From NCBI GenBank assembly GCA_023634235.1, contig JAMKCF010000001.1:15882258-15946257 (forward strand): DNA of 64,000 bases, in the 5' to 3' direction. Below the pieces are notes generated by a model that was not told the origin of the DNA, ran no database searches, and worked only from the letters and a program-made list of their open reading frames with translations. The translations under genes and the position numbers were made by a program. This stretch comes from Pisaster brevispinus. Taxonomy: Eukaryota > Echinodermata > Asteroidea > Forcipulatida > Asteriidae. Positions 23,100-35,900 of the stretch are shown in pieces; within the stretch, counting starts at the first letter, position 1, and each line of letters begins with the position of its first letter.

Positions 23100-26000
23100 A
23101 TTGCTAATATTATATCAACACACTTTGAAAGTGATTTCAGAAACAAACAAACTCAAATGCCGCCAAACCTGCTGCAAACCTAGCGCACCGATAACAACAA
23201 TGGAAGATGTTGTGACCTTTCGTACTACTAACCTACTTCTTAAAACTGTTATTTCTTTATCCATATTTCTTGATTTAATATCGTATTGGACAGACCTGTT
23301 TCCAGAATTTCGAACACAATCTCAATTACTTGACAGTCTCAATAATTTTACACACTTTCACAAACTTGCTCGATGTATCAAGTGTTGAAAATGACTCCTA
23401 AGACCTTTATGATCGACTTTTGGTTTAAGAAAATAGCAACTTAATGCGTAAATTTCTTAGAAATGTTAATGGTAATGCTGCCGAGATATCTAAATCATTT
23501 ATCTGTTTACATTGACTAAAGTACCAAGTCCGAATAAATCCACTTATAAAAACACATTTTTAAGGCAATTTGAGAAACACACACTTAAAGTTGCTAAACT
23601 GGAATCACACAGACCTAACGTGCCGTGTGCAACAAAGACAAGATGTTGTGGCCTTTGAACTACTCATCTTCTTCCAGATAGTGTTATTGCTTTATCCAAA
23701 TTAGTGGGTTTTTTTTCATATTAGCACACTTTTTTCTGAATGTCTATAAACAAATGTTAAAATTGTGACAATCTCTTCAATTTCACGAACTTTCAAAAAA
23801 CTTGCTTACTGTATCAACTGTTTAAAATGACTTCTAAGACAACGGTACCAACTTTTGGTTACATAAATGGCAATTTCAGCACGTAATTTCACATAAAAAA
23901 TATAATTAATGCTGTCAAGACCTATAAATCATCCATCTGTCATTATTTGCTTAGGTGCCAAGCCCTAATGAAGTATATGATTTATAAAAACACACTTTTA
24001 AAGCAATATCAGAAACAAAGAAACTCAAATGTCATCCCTAATACAACTGAGCGTGCCGTGTGCAATTAAAAGAAGGGTACAGTTGCCTTTCGAACTAGTT
24101 TTTGTTTTATCTAAATTTTGTGATTTATTTTCGTATTAACACACCTTTTAGTTAATTATTTGGACACATATGCCAAATCCATAACAATCCTTCTAATCTC
24201 ACGATTTCTCACAAACTTGATCACAGTATCAACTGTTTAAAATGACTTATAAGACCAAATTTGATTTAAAAATGGAAATTTCTATACGTTATTTCACAAA
24301 TATGTTATTGGTAATGTTGTCAACCTTCAGATCATCTACCTGACATTATTTACTTAGGTGGCATATTCGAATATATCACCAAATTTTGAAAAAACACACT
24401 TTGAAGGTAATATCAGAAACAAACAAACTCAAATGCCGCCAAACCTGCTGCAAACCTAGCGCACCGATTACAACAAGGAGAAGATGTGACCTTTCGTACT
24501 ACTAACCTACTTCTTGAAACTGTTATTTCTTTATCCATATTTCGTGATTTTCTTGTATATTGACAAACCTTTTTACTGAATTTCTGTACACAAATATCAA
24601 ATCCTTTACAGTCTCAATAATTTCACACATTTTAACAAACTTGTTCGATGTATCAAGTATTTAAAATGACTCCTAAAGACCAAATGTGACTATTGGCTTA
24701 AGAAAATAGCAATTCCAATGCAAAATTGTACAGATATGTTTATGGAAATACTGTTACAACCTCTAAATCATCGCCCTGTTAACATTCACTACACTGTCAA
24801 GTCCGAAATTATTACCAAATTTATAGAAACACATTTTTAAAGCAATTTGTGAAACACAGAACTTAATTGCAAATCAGAATCACACAGACCTAACGTGCCG
24901 TGTGCAACAAGGAGAAGATGTTGTGACCTTTGAACTACTCATCTTCTTCCAGATAGTGTTTTAGCTCTATCCAAATTAGTGTTTTTTTTTCATATTAGCA
25001 CACTTTTTTTCTGAATGTCTATAAACAAATGTTACATTTGTGACAATCTTTTCAATTTCACGAACTTTCCAAAAACTTGCTCGGTGTATCAACTGTTTAA
25101 AAAGACTTTTACGACAACGGTACCACCTTTTGATTACATAAAATGGCAATTCTAGCACGTAATTTCACAGAAATAATATGATTAATGCTGTCAAGACCTT
25201 TAAATCATCTATCTGTCATTATTTGCTTAGGTACCAAGCCCTAGTGAGGCATATGTTTTATAGAAACACACTTTTAGAACAATTTAAAAAACAAATACCT
25301 CAAATGACATCCTCAATACATCTTAGCGTGCCGTGTGCAATTAAACAAAGGTACATGAGTTGCCCTTCGAACTAGTTATTGTTTTATCAAAATTTTATGA
25401 TTTATTTTCGTGTTAACACACCTTTTAAAAAAATTATTTGGATACAAATGCCTAATCCATACAATCTCTCTATTCTCACAATTTTTCACAAACTTGATCG
25501 CAATATCAACTGTTTAAAATTACTTATAAGACCAAATGTACCAACTTTTGGTTTCAAAAATGGCAATTCCCATTCGTAATGGCAATTTCCATACGCAATT
25601 TCACAGAAGTATTAGTGATGCTAATAATGTCATTGTTTTCTTAGATTGCATGTCTAAATAACTCATCAAATAAAAATAAACAACACTTTCAAGGTAATTT
25701 CAGAAAAATAGAAACTCAATTGCCTAACCTACATCACACAAACCTAACGTGTCGTGTGCAACAAGGAGAAATTAGTGTGCCCTTTAAATTACTTCTAGAT
25801 AGTGTTGATGTTTATCCCAATTTAGCGAGTTTGTTTGTTTAGCAACCCTTTGTCCTGAATGTCTAAAAAATAAAATAAAAATCCTTGACAATCTCTCTAA
25901 TATCACAACATAATAACAAATTTGACGTTCAGTGTGCCCATCCTAAAGTTTTCTGGCATAAAATTATTCATTTCACTGGAAAAAGTTTCATAGTGTGTTT

Positions 26001-29000
26001 CTAATACCAAGATTTTCAGATCATCTACCTGACATTATTTACTTAGGTTGCATATTCGAATATATCACCAAATTTTGAAAAAACACACTTTGAAGGTAAT
26101 ATCAGAAACAAACAAACTCAAATGCCGCCAAACCTGCTGCAAACCTAGCGCACCGATTACAACAAGGAGAAGATGTGACCTTTCGTACTACTAACCTACT
26201 TCTTGAAACTGTTATTTCTTTATCCATATTTCGTGATTTTCTTGTATATTGACAAACCTTTTTACTGAATTTCTGTACACAAATATCAAATCCTTTACAG
26301 TCTCAATAATTTCACACATTTTAACAAACTTGTTCGATGTATCAAGTATTTAAAATGACTCCTAAAGACCAAATGTGACTATTGGCTTAAGAAAATAGCA
26401 ATTCCAATGCAAAATTGTACAGATATGTTTATGGAAATACTGTTACAACCTCTAAATCATCGCCCTGTTAACATTCACTACACTGTCAAGTCCGAAATTA
26501 TTACCAAATTTATAGAAACACATTTTTAAAGCAATTTGTGAAACACAGAACTTAATTGCAAATCAGAATCACACAGACCTAACGTGCCGTGTGCAACAAG
26601 GAGAAGATGTTGTGACCTTTGAACTACTCATCTTCTTCCAGATAGTGTTTTAGCTCTATCCAAATTAGTGTTTTTTTTCATATTAGCACACTTTTTTTCT
26701 GAATGTCTATAAACAAATGTTACATTTGTGACAATCTTTTCAATTTCACGAACTTTCCAAAAACTTGCTCGGTGTATCAACTGTTTAAAAAGACTTTTAC
26801 GACAACGGTACCACCTTTTGATTACATAAAATGGCAATTCTAGCACGTAATTTCACAGAAATAATATGATTAATGCTGTCAAGACCTTTAAATCATCTAT
26901 CTGTCATTATTTGCTTAGGTACCAAGCCCTAGTGAGGCATATGTTTTATAGAAACACACTTTTAGAACAATTTAAAAAACAAATACCTCAAATGACATCC
27001 TCAATACATCTTAGCGTGCCGTGTGCAATTAAACAAAGGTACATGAGTTGCCATTCGAACTAGTTATTGTTTTATCAAAATTTTATGATTTATTTTCGTG
27101 TTAACACACCTTTTAAAAAAATTATTTGGATACAAATGCCTAATCCATACAATCTCTCTATTCTCACAATTTTTCACAAACTTGATCGCAATATCAACTG
27201 TTTAAAATTACTTATAAGACCAAATGTACCAACTTTTGGTTTCAAAAATGGCAATTCCCATTCGTAATGGCAATTTCCATACGCAATTTCACAGAAGTAT
27301 TAGTGATGCTAATAATGTCATTGTTTTCTTAGATTGCATGTCTAAATAACTCATCAAATAAAAATAAACAACACTTTCAAGGTAATTTCAGAAAAATAGA
27401 AACTCAATTGCCTAACCTACATCACACAAACCTAACGTGTCGTGTGCAACAAGGAGAAATTAGTGTGCCCTTTAAATTACTTCTAGATAGTGTTGATGTT
27501 TATCCCAATTTAGCGAGTTTGTTTGTTTAGCAACCCTTTGTCCTGAATGTCTAAAAAATAAAATAAAAATCCTTGACAATCTCTCTAATATCACAACATA
27601 ATAACAAATTTGACGTTCAGTGTGCCCATCCTAAAGTTTTCTGGCATAAAATTATTCATTTCACTGGAAAAAGTTTCATAGTGTGTTTCTAATACCAAGA
27701 TTTTCAGATCATCTACCTGACATTATTTACTTAGGTTGCATATTCGAATATATCACCAAATTTTGAAAAAACACACTTTGAAGGTAATATCAGAAACAAA
27801 CAAACTCAAATGCCGCCAAACCTGCTGCAAACCTAGCGCACCGATTACAACAAGGAGAAGATGTGACCTTTCGTACTACTAACCTACTTCTTGAAACTGT
27901 TATTTCTTTATCCATATTTCGTGATTTTCTTGTATATTGACAAACCTTTTTACTGAATTTCTGTACACAAATATCAAATCCTTTACAGTCTCAATAATTT
28001 CACACATTTTAACAAACTTGTTCGATGTATCAAGTATTTAAAATGACTCCTAAAGACCAAATGTGACTATTGGCTTAAGAAAATAGCAATTCCAATGCAA
28101 AATTGTACAGATATGTTTATGGAAATACTGTTACAACCTCTAAATCATCGCCCTGTTAACATTCACTACACTGTCAAGTCCGAAATTATTACCAAATTTA
28201 TAGAAACACATTTTTAAAGCAATTTGTGAAACACAGAACTTAATTGCAAATCAGAATCACACAGACCTAACGTGCCGTGTGCAACAAGGAGAAGATGTTG
28301 TGACCTTTGAACTACTCATCTTCTTCCAGATAGTGTTTTAGCTCTATCCAAATTAGTGTTTTTTTTTCATATTAGCACACTTTTTTTCTGAATGTCTATA
28401 AACAAATGTTACATTTGTGACAATCTTTTCAATTTCACGAACTTTCCAAAAACTTGCTCGGTGTATCAACTGTTTAAAAAGACTTTTACGACAACGGTAC
28501 CACCTTTTGATTACATAAAATGGCAATTCTAGCACGTAATTTCACAGAAATAATATGATTAATGCTGTCAAGACCTTTAAATCATCTATCTGTCATTATT
28601 TGCTTAGGTACCAAGCCCTAGTGAGGCATATGTTTTATAGAAACACACTTTTAGAACAATTTAAAAAACAAATACCTCAAATGACATCCTCAATACATCT
28701 TAGCGTGCCGTGTGCAATTAAACAAAGGTACATGAGTTGCCATTCGAACTAGTTATTGTTTTATCAAAATTTTATGATTTATTTTCGTGTTAACACACCT
28801 TTTAAAAAAATTATTTGGATACAAATGCCTAATCCATACAATCTCTCTATTCTCACAATTTTTCACAAACTTGATCGCAATATCAACTGTTTAAAATTAC
28901 TTATAAGACCAAATGTACCAACTTTTGGTTTCAAAAATGGCAATTCCCATTCGTAATGGCAATTTCCATACGCAATTTCACAGAAGTATTAGTGATGCTA

Positions 29001-29386
29001 ATAATGTCATTGTTTTCTTAGATTGCATGTCTAAATAACTCATCAAATAAAAATAAACAACACTTTCAAGGTAATTTCAGAAAAATAGAAACTCAATTGC
29101 CTAACCTACATCACACAAACCTAACGTGTCGTGTGCAACAAGGAGAAATTAGTGTGCCCTTTAAATTACTTCTAGATAGTGTTGATGTTTATCCCAATTT
29201 AGCGAGTTTGTTTGTTTAGCAACCCTTTGTCCTGAATGTCTAAAAAATAAAATAAAAATCCTTGACAATCTCTCTAATATCACAACATAATAACAAATTT
29301 GACGTTCAGTGTGCCCATCCTAAAGTTTTCTGGCATAAAATTATTCATTTCACTGGAAAAAGTTTCATAGTGTGTTTCTAATACCA
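23100..29386. repeat. ~420-bp satellite, 15 monomers (unit A)
   Basis: Diverged monomers recur every ~405-435 bp, each marked by a version of CGTGCCGTGTGCAACAAGG (near 23,185, 23,620, 24,052, 24,464, 24,894, 25,326, 25,749 and onward). Four types alternate: alpha (cgcaccgat), beta (ttgaactactc), gamma (gtgtgcaatta), delta (gtgtcgtgtgcaac). The order is a diverged alpha-beta-gamma block and then three alpha-beta-gamma-delta blocks. Short repeated ORFs inside are artefacts of the repetition. Confidence 0.85.
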
Positions 29387-29396
29387 ATATTTTGAC
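24331..29396. repeat. Higher-order repeat, three near-identical ~1,689-bp copies
   Basis: The junction block ATCATCTACC starts at 24,331, 26,020 and 27,708, giving periods of 1,689 and 1,688 bp. The third copy ends at about 29,387, where aataccaa passes into single-copy DNA. Copies differ at very few positions by eye, far less than monomers differ from each other. Unit B has one such 4-mer, so amplification or homogenisation happened after the units separated. Confidence 0.9.
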
Positions 29397-30068
29397 CTTT
29401 ATTTAAAAATACTGAAAACCTTATCAAAAACATTTATCATACAGACCCAAAAATCTGAAATTACTGCACTCACACAAATTTTTATCTCTAAAAAAAAAAA
29501 ATCATTTTTCACAAACACATTACACAGATTTTAAACATAGACAATTTGTATTTCAAAATAAACTTAATTTTTACTTTATTTATCACCATGTCCAATTTCT
29601 GTTTCACCTAATCTACAAAAATGTATAAATATCTTCAGAATAAATGTTTAAGTATATTATTTCAAAAATATATGTTTTAAAAGTGTATACTGTTTCAAAA
29701 GTGAACATCATTGGTCATATACTAGTATCCACACTTCATGTGAACCAACATATACATGAAATAACAAACCTGTGAAAATTTAAGAAAAATCAATCTTTAT
29801 CAAAATCATAAAATAACATCAGATTTAATCCAGCAGATTAAAAACTGTTTTACACAATTCGCAAAAACTATCCAAGCATTTCAAACAAACCTATTTTAAT
29901 GACAATTTATAACCATGACCATCTCCATACTATGTGAATTATATACACATTTGTGAACATTGATATTTCCAACCTCAAAACTGTTGTACACACCCTTTAA
30001 AGCCCCCTCAAAGTAAACAAACTCAACAACCCATTAAACAAGGTTCACCATATAACCATTTGCTTCTG
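29397..30068. other. AT-rich upstream region of the OB-fold gene
   Basis: No gene or repeat recognised. It is well conserved in unit B (63,005-63,720), where one extra ~25-bp stretch lies near 63,435. Confidence 0.6.
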
Positions 30069-30267
30069 ATTGGATAACATGTAATCCTCATCACAATCCC
30101 ACACATTATTGGTCAAGACAATCCATGAACAGTCATTGGTTGATACAAGTGTATTTTCATTGGATAACACTGGATCTCCATCATGATTGGATGAAATTAC
30201 TTGGAACAGAAGCCTTGACTATACTTTTGGAAACTATATAAAGGACACATTTTAATCAACCTTCAGT
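30069..30267 (+). promoter_or_regulatory. CCAAT-array TATA promoter of the OB-fold gene
   Basis: Five inverted CCAAT boxes (ATTGG) start at 30,069, 30,108, 30,135, 30,159 and 30,186, spaced 24-39 bp apart. They are followed by a TATA box, TATATAAAG, at 30,235-30,243. A TCAGT initiator-like element at 30,263-30,267 puts the start about 30 bp further on. Every element is preserved in unit B. CCAAT boxes usually bind NF-Y. Confidence 0.75.
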
Positions 30268-30270
30268 GTC

Positions 30271-30350
30271 GCCAATTCTGTGTTACGAGAGCCAATTCTA
30301 TGTTACAAAAGCCAATTCTGTGTTACGAGAGCCAATTCTGTGTTACGAGA
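30271..30350 (+). repeat. Four 20-bp CCAAT-containing repeats in the first exon
   Basis: Four tandem copies of GCCAATTCTGTGTTACGAGA (one variant with ATG and AAAA) lie just after the predicted transcription start. Each carries a forward CCAAT. Unit B shows the same four repeats at the window end. An ORF across them is unlikely to be real, because the exon ends in a perfect splice donor and a well-placed ATG follows in exon 2. Confidence 0.75.
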
Positions 30351-31005
30351 GAGCAGATTCACTAACATCCTACGACTGTGCTGCAAACTTGGCTGGTAAG
30401 TATATCATCCCCACAAAACCAAGCACTGATCCGCGGAACTGTTCAATACTAACTTGGATACAGCGTCCGAGGATCAGAGATCACATCTACATGCTCAACA
30501 AAATCAGGAATATTCTGGCACCAGCCTAACTGATTTGAGAGTTTTTAAGTACAGATATTTAGTTCACTACATACTCAACAAACATTTTACTAATGATTAC
30601 AAAACTATATTGAATATTTAATGTACTACCACTGTCATTCCACTTCTATGCAATCGTATCAGCTACAACACAACTGTTGAAATAACACAGATTATATTCA
30701 ATTAAATAATATACCAATTTCAACCTGTATATGTTAATAAGTTTAGAAACTAAAATAACTTAACAAAACCTTCCCCAGACATAACTTGTACAACATGTAT
30801 TTTCTCTCCCTAGAAAAAACCAAAACCAAAATGAAATACCCCTTTAAATAAACTATGTGTGGTCAAATAAACAATGAATTCACACAAATAAGAAAAAATT
30901 GAAAAAATAGCTTCGCAAATTATCCAGATAATGTTTGAAAAGACTCACCTAATCATAGTTACAATAAAGGCAATCAATTGATTCACTTTCATCTCAACAG
31001 ACAAA

Positions 31006-31904
31006 ATGGACACCATCTATAACATCAACAAGTCATCCTCAAGAAAGGGTCCATACCCAAGAGCTTTGAGAGCTAAAATTGTGAAGATTGTAAAGAATGA
31101 GAAGGCTCATGAGCTCAGCCTTGCTGATAGTACAGGAGCAATAAAATGTGTTGCGTATGACAACATATGCGAGCCTTTCCACTCTGGAGACGTAATCACA
31201 ATGCGTCAGTTTGAGAAAGGATTCACTGGAATCCTGATGGCCAACAAAAACACACGTGTCCATCTTTGTCCTTCATTAAAGAGCCCGATCAGTGACGAGA
31301 TAATGGCTGTTGCTCTAAACCTAGTGGATCCACCAATGCCACCTGTTGCATCTATCTCATCTCTCCTTCAGGATGACAAGGAAGGTATTCCTGTAAGCAT
31401 CGAGGGAATAATCACACATGTAAGAACTTCCATACATTCATTAAAAGATTAAGTTTCAACAAACTTATGTTACAAATCATCTCTTTAACCCTAACAATTC
31501 ACAATCCAGCATGGTCTAAAAAAAAACATATGCATAATTTGGATAGTGTGTTCAGCTTTTACTTCTACAAAGCCATTACAGCTTACTTGAAAAATTAATT
31601 GTAAAAAAAAACAGAGTAAATGGTTTCACCATAGAGCAAATTGTCTTTACATACAAAGAAAAAGTATCACTGCCAGATTTAAATATAAAAGTATGTAATC
31701 AAAACCATTACAAGTACCTACAGTTTTTGTGAAATTATCTTTCATACTGTATATAATAAAACATTGATGGTTTTGCTTTTGTTTCCATCTAAGGATGAAG
31801 TACCAAGAGAGGTAGGTCCGAAGAGAGTGTTGGTCAGAAACATTGAAGTGCAAGATATATTCCTAGAAAGTCAAAATATATGCTTGGGAAAAAAATTTCC
31901 TTAA
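31006..31904 (+). CDS. Tandem OB-fold (RPA-like) protein, broken at its C-terminal part
   Basis: Gene model: untranslated exon 1 from about 30,265 to 30,395 (donor CTG/GTAAGTA), intron to 31,000 (ttcatctcaacag), exon 2 with ATG at 31,006 (context acaaaATGG) to 31,419, phase-0 intron 31,420-31,793 (gtaaga...atctaag), exon 3 from 31,794. Exon 2 encodes an OB fold: RALRAKIVKIVKNEKAHELS, SLADSTGAIKCVAY, FHSGDVITMRQF. A second OB fold begins at PVSIEGIITH and goes on in exon 3 with KRVLVRNIEVQD. The frame then ends at TAA 31,902-31,904, while the next frame reads KVKIYAWEKNF after a TAG, so the second fold is probably frameshifted. RPA-like proteins bind single-stranded DNA. Symbol not assigned. 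Confidence 0.65.
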
Positions 31905-31963
31905 GCAAAGTCTATAAACTGTGAAATTTGTGCATAAATTAAGTTGCATGGTTTAAAAAAAAA
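31905..31963. other. Unit junction
   Basis: About 60 bp separate the last OB-fold codon from the start of unit B, ending in a run of ten A's just before the sequence that also opens the window. The OB-fold coding sequence stops short here, so the junction may lie in or just after this gene. What precedes position 1 of the window is not visible, so the exact breakpoint cannot be set. Confidence 0.5.
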
Positions 31964-32531
31964 ACATTTAGTCGGAACTCTTCCAATTTCAAGTCAAATT
32001 ACACATTTTTTATGCAAACCTTTTCATCTTGCCAAAGACATGTCGACTGCGCCATAATATTTGTACAATATGAAGCCCCCAAATACATAAAGTATAACTT
32101 TTACCCCAAAACATTACAAAAGAAACACAATATTCAGACAATAGCAACTGTTTACCAACTTGTTATTTATTATAATATTTACATGCATCATGTTCTAAAA
32201 AATAATCAGTATTTGTTACAAGTTAAATCCCTTAGCATTGTTATTAAATTTCAGACAAATAATTTTTGTAACTACGAATGAGGGTCATCTATTTTGTACT
32301 GGCCCACACAAATTATGTTTTAGGTGTACACATTTTATGTTGGGATGAAAATATTGTAACCCTTAAGCGACAGTGTAAGCATTTCCCGGTAGGGATAAAA
32401 TATTCAAAACCTTTAGAGATGTTGTGTGCATTTTCCGGTGGGGATAGAATATTCTAACCCTTTAAAGATTTGTTTTCATTGACTCTCAAATTAGAGCAGA
32501 TGTAACATTTTCAAGATTCCGCGTACATTTT

Positions 32532-32920
32532 TCAGTTTGTGTTTGCATGTACTTGGAAAGTAAGAAACAATGAAGCTCATTTCCCTGCAAACGAATATTT
32601 CGGAGTTCTGTGAACTTATTTATACATTTTTAAAGCAAATATTTCTATGATTAAACTAGTGCCTAATTTTTGTTTGACTTTTTCAAACGTAATCCTATGA
32701 TATGGTAAAAAGTAAAAAAATATACCCTTAGAATTGCAAAGTAAAATAAAACCTTATTTACGTGCAAACTATTTGAAGATTATTCACACGAAAACAACAA
32801 GTTTGTTTTTGTAGCTTCAAATTTTCTTTTTTAAGTTTGCTGAAAAGAAAAAAAATCGACCATCAATTTATTGAATAACAAGCAAATGTGAAATTTTGCC
32901 ATTAAATGTGAAGGTGTTTT
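32532..32920. other. B-only AT-rich segment, nothing recognised
   Basis: It lies between the shared leader and the first partial array copy and has no counterpart in unit A, where the leader abuts the hairpins directly. Confidence 0.5.
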
Positions 32921-35900
32921 GGTAGGTTGTTAGATATTGGCAAGTTCTTGTAAAATTTTAAATAACGTCATGATGACGTCATCACATGATTTTTAAAGTT
33001 TTTTTCATTTTTGCACGTTTTAGTCATAAATTGCTTACAGAACGAGGTATAATCCAAATTCTTTTTGAACAAGCTTGATACGTCATAACTGCTTTAAAAA
33101 CAAATTTTTCGTATTCAGTTGAGTAATTTGATAAAGTTATGGCGAAACAGCTCGGCATTTGTGCACAAATGCAATATATCTAGTTTATTATTAGCTGTTT
33201 CGCAGCATAGCGCAGCGGAACAGCTCTTGTTTTCGTTAAAGTTTTTTTTTTATTATTAGCTGTTTCGCAGCATAGCGCAGCGAAACAGCTCTTGTTTTCG
33301 TTAAAGTTTTTTTTATTAGCTGTTTCGCAGCAAAGCGCAGCGAAACAGCTCTTGTTTTTGTTAAAGTTTTTGTTTTTGTTTTTTTTATTTTTATGTTTCA
33401 GACACAGGAAGTCATTGACATAATGCACGAATCGTTCTAAGCGGCCTTTTGCATAGTTCCTTATGAGCAATTGCAATGAAACTTTCAGTGATGAAAGGCA
33501 TTGGTGCAATATTGATCCTAAAACAATGATGTCATGATGACGTGATCACCTGTCACGTGACGTCATTTTAAAGGTTTCTATTTTAAATATTTGAAAATCT
33601 GTAACAAATCAGCCACAAGAGACCGTAGGTTTCTGAATGTGGGATTGTATAGGGATAAGTTAGGTCTTCATTTTATTCAGTGTGCGTGACCTCACATGAC
33701 CTCTACTTCCGGTCTAAACAGGAAGTGCTTTGTAATTCAAAAGTGGAAATAGTTATGAAGTTGCTTTCAACGATGTTATTGTCTGGCAAGGGTGTGCATT
33801 TAAAATACCGATGATGTCACGATACACACGAGCGCCCTCTAGCGGCAGGTTGAAAACTGTTAAAAATGGACTTTTTGAAGATGTGTGTGGAGAAGTTTTG
33901 TGTAATCACTTCAAAACTTACACACATGTTGACCGTCAGGCAGCCATCATATGTGTGAAGTTTCAGATCAATGACGTCATTAGGGGTCACGTGATGCGGC
34001 ATTAAAGGTGCATTTTTTGAAGTCGTATATCTCCCGAAGTATAAGTGCGATCATGTTGAAACTTGGTAGGTCGTTAGATATTGGCAAGTTCTTGTGAATT
34101 TTGAAATGACGTCATGATGACGTCATCACATGATTTTTCATGATTTTTTGAAAATGTTATGGCGAAACAGCTCGGCATTTGTGCACAAATGCAATATGTC
34201 TAGTTATTATTATTATTTTTTTTTAATTTGTATTTTTCAGACAAAAATTCTTTCTAAGCGGCTTTTTGCATAGTTCCTAAGGAGCAATTGCAATGAAACT
34301 TTCAGTGATGAAAGGCATTGGTGCAATGATGATTTTAAAACAATTATGTCATGATGACGTCATCACCTGTCACGTGACGTCATCTTAAAGTTTCCTTTTT
34401 TTTAATATTTGAAAATCTGTATCAAATCAACCACAAGAGACCGTAGGTTTCTGAATGTGGGATTGTATAGGGATAAGTTAGGTCTTCATTTTATTCAGTG
34501 TGCGTGACCTCACATGACCTCTACTTCCGGTCTAAACAGGAAGTGCTTTGTAATTCAAAAGTGGAAATAGTTATGAAGTTGCTTTCAACGATGTTATTGT
34601 CTGGCAAGGGTGGGCAATTAAAGAAAAAATACCGATGACGTCACTACACACAAGAGCGCCCTCTAGCGGCAGGTTGAAAACTGATCAAAATGGACTTTTT
34701 GAAGATGTGTGTAGTGAAGTTTTGTGTAATCACTTCAAAATTTACACACATGTTGACCGTCATGCAGGCATCATATGTGTGAAGTTTCAGATCAATGACG
34801 TCATCGGGGGTCACGTGATGCGGCATTAAAGGTGCATTTTTTGAAGTCGTATATCTCCCGAAGTATAAGTGCGATCATGTTGAAACTTGGTAGGTCGTTA
34901 GATATTGGCAAGTTCTTGTGAATTTTGAAATGACGTCATGATGACGTCATCACATGATTTTTCATGATTTTTTGAAAATGTTATGGCGAAACAGCTCGGC
35001 ATTTGTGCACAAATGCAATATATCTAGTTTATTATTAGCTGTTTCGTAGCGCAGCGCTGCGAAACAGCTCTTGTTTTCGTTAAAGTTTTATTTATTATTT
35101 TTTTGTATTTTTTTAAATTTTTTATTTGTCTGTTTCAGTAATAAAAGCCATTGAGATAACGCACGTTCGTTCTATGCGGGCTTTTGCCTAGTTCCTAAAG
35201 AGCAATTGCAATGAAACTTTCAGTGATGAAAGGCATTGGTGCAATAATGCCCCTCAAACAATGATGTCATGATGACGTCATCACCTGTCACGTGACGTCA
35301 TCTTAAAGGTTTATATTTTAAATATTTGAAAATCAGTAACAAATCAGCCACAAGAGACCGTAGGTTTCTGTTTGCGGGATTGTATAGGGATAAATTAGGT
35401 CTTCATTTTATTCAGTGTGCGTGACCTTACATGACCTCTACTTCCGGTCGAAACAGGAAGTGCCTTGTAACTCAAAAGTGGAAATACTTATGAAGTTGCT
35501 TTCAACGATGTTATTGTCTGGCACGGGTGGGCAATTAAAAAAAATACCGATGACGTCACAACACACAAGAGCGCCCTCTAGCGGCAGGTTGAAAACTGAT
35601 CAAAATGGACTTTTTGAAGATGTGTGTGGGGAAGTTTTGTGTAATCACTTCAAACTTACACACATGTTGACCGTCAGGCAGCCATCATATGTGTGAAGTT
35701 TCAGATCCATTACGTCATCGGGGGTCACGTGATGCGGCATTAAAGGTGCTTTTTTGAAGTCGTATATCTCCCGAAGTATAAGTGCGATCATGTTGAAACT
35801 TGGTAGGTCGTTAGATATTGGCAAGTTCTTGTAAATTTTAAAATGACGTCATGATGACGTCATCACATGATTTTTTTATGATTTTTTCATTTTTTGCACC

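Larger units (their letters stand above)
1..31963. repeat. Unit A of a ~32-kb head-to-tail duplication
   Basis: The first bases of the window match the sequence from about 31,964 onward, and the order of features then repeats: hairpin array, Helentron gene on the minus strand, MITE/LINE segment, 420-bp satellite, CCAAT/TATA promoter. Unit A is complete only relative to the window start; a tandem unit has no natural boundary, so the true element ends may lie elsewhere. Compared with B it has 2 rather than 6 array copies, 15 rather than 7 satellite monomers, two private TIR elements, and about 0.75 kb (5,315-6,070) missing from B. Similarity is high by eye but clearly not identical. Confidence 0.9.

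Noticed and set aside
24976..28956. Identical 60-70-codon ORFs recurring every ~1,689 bp
   Set aside because: They recur because the satellite recurs; no start context, no domain, and frames are not kept in the diverged monomers.
30266..30529. 87-codon ORF starting in the 20-bp repeats
   Set aside because: It runs through a perfect splice donor at 30,395/30,396; the TATA spacing and the ATG at 31,006 support an untranslated first exon.
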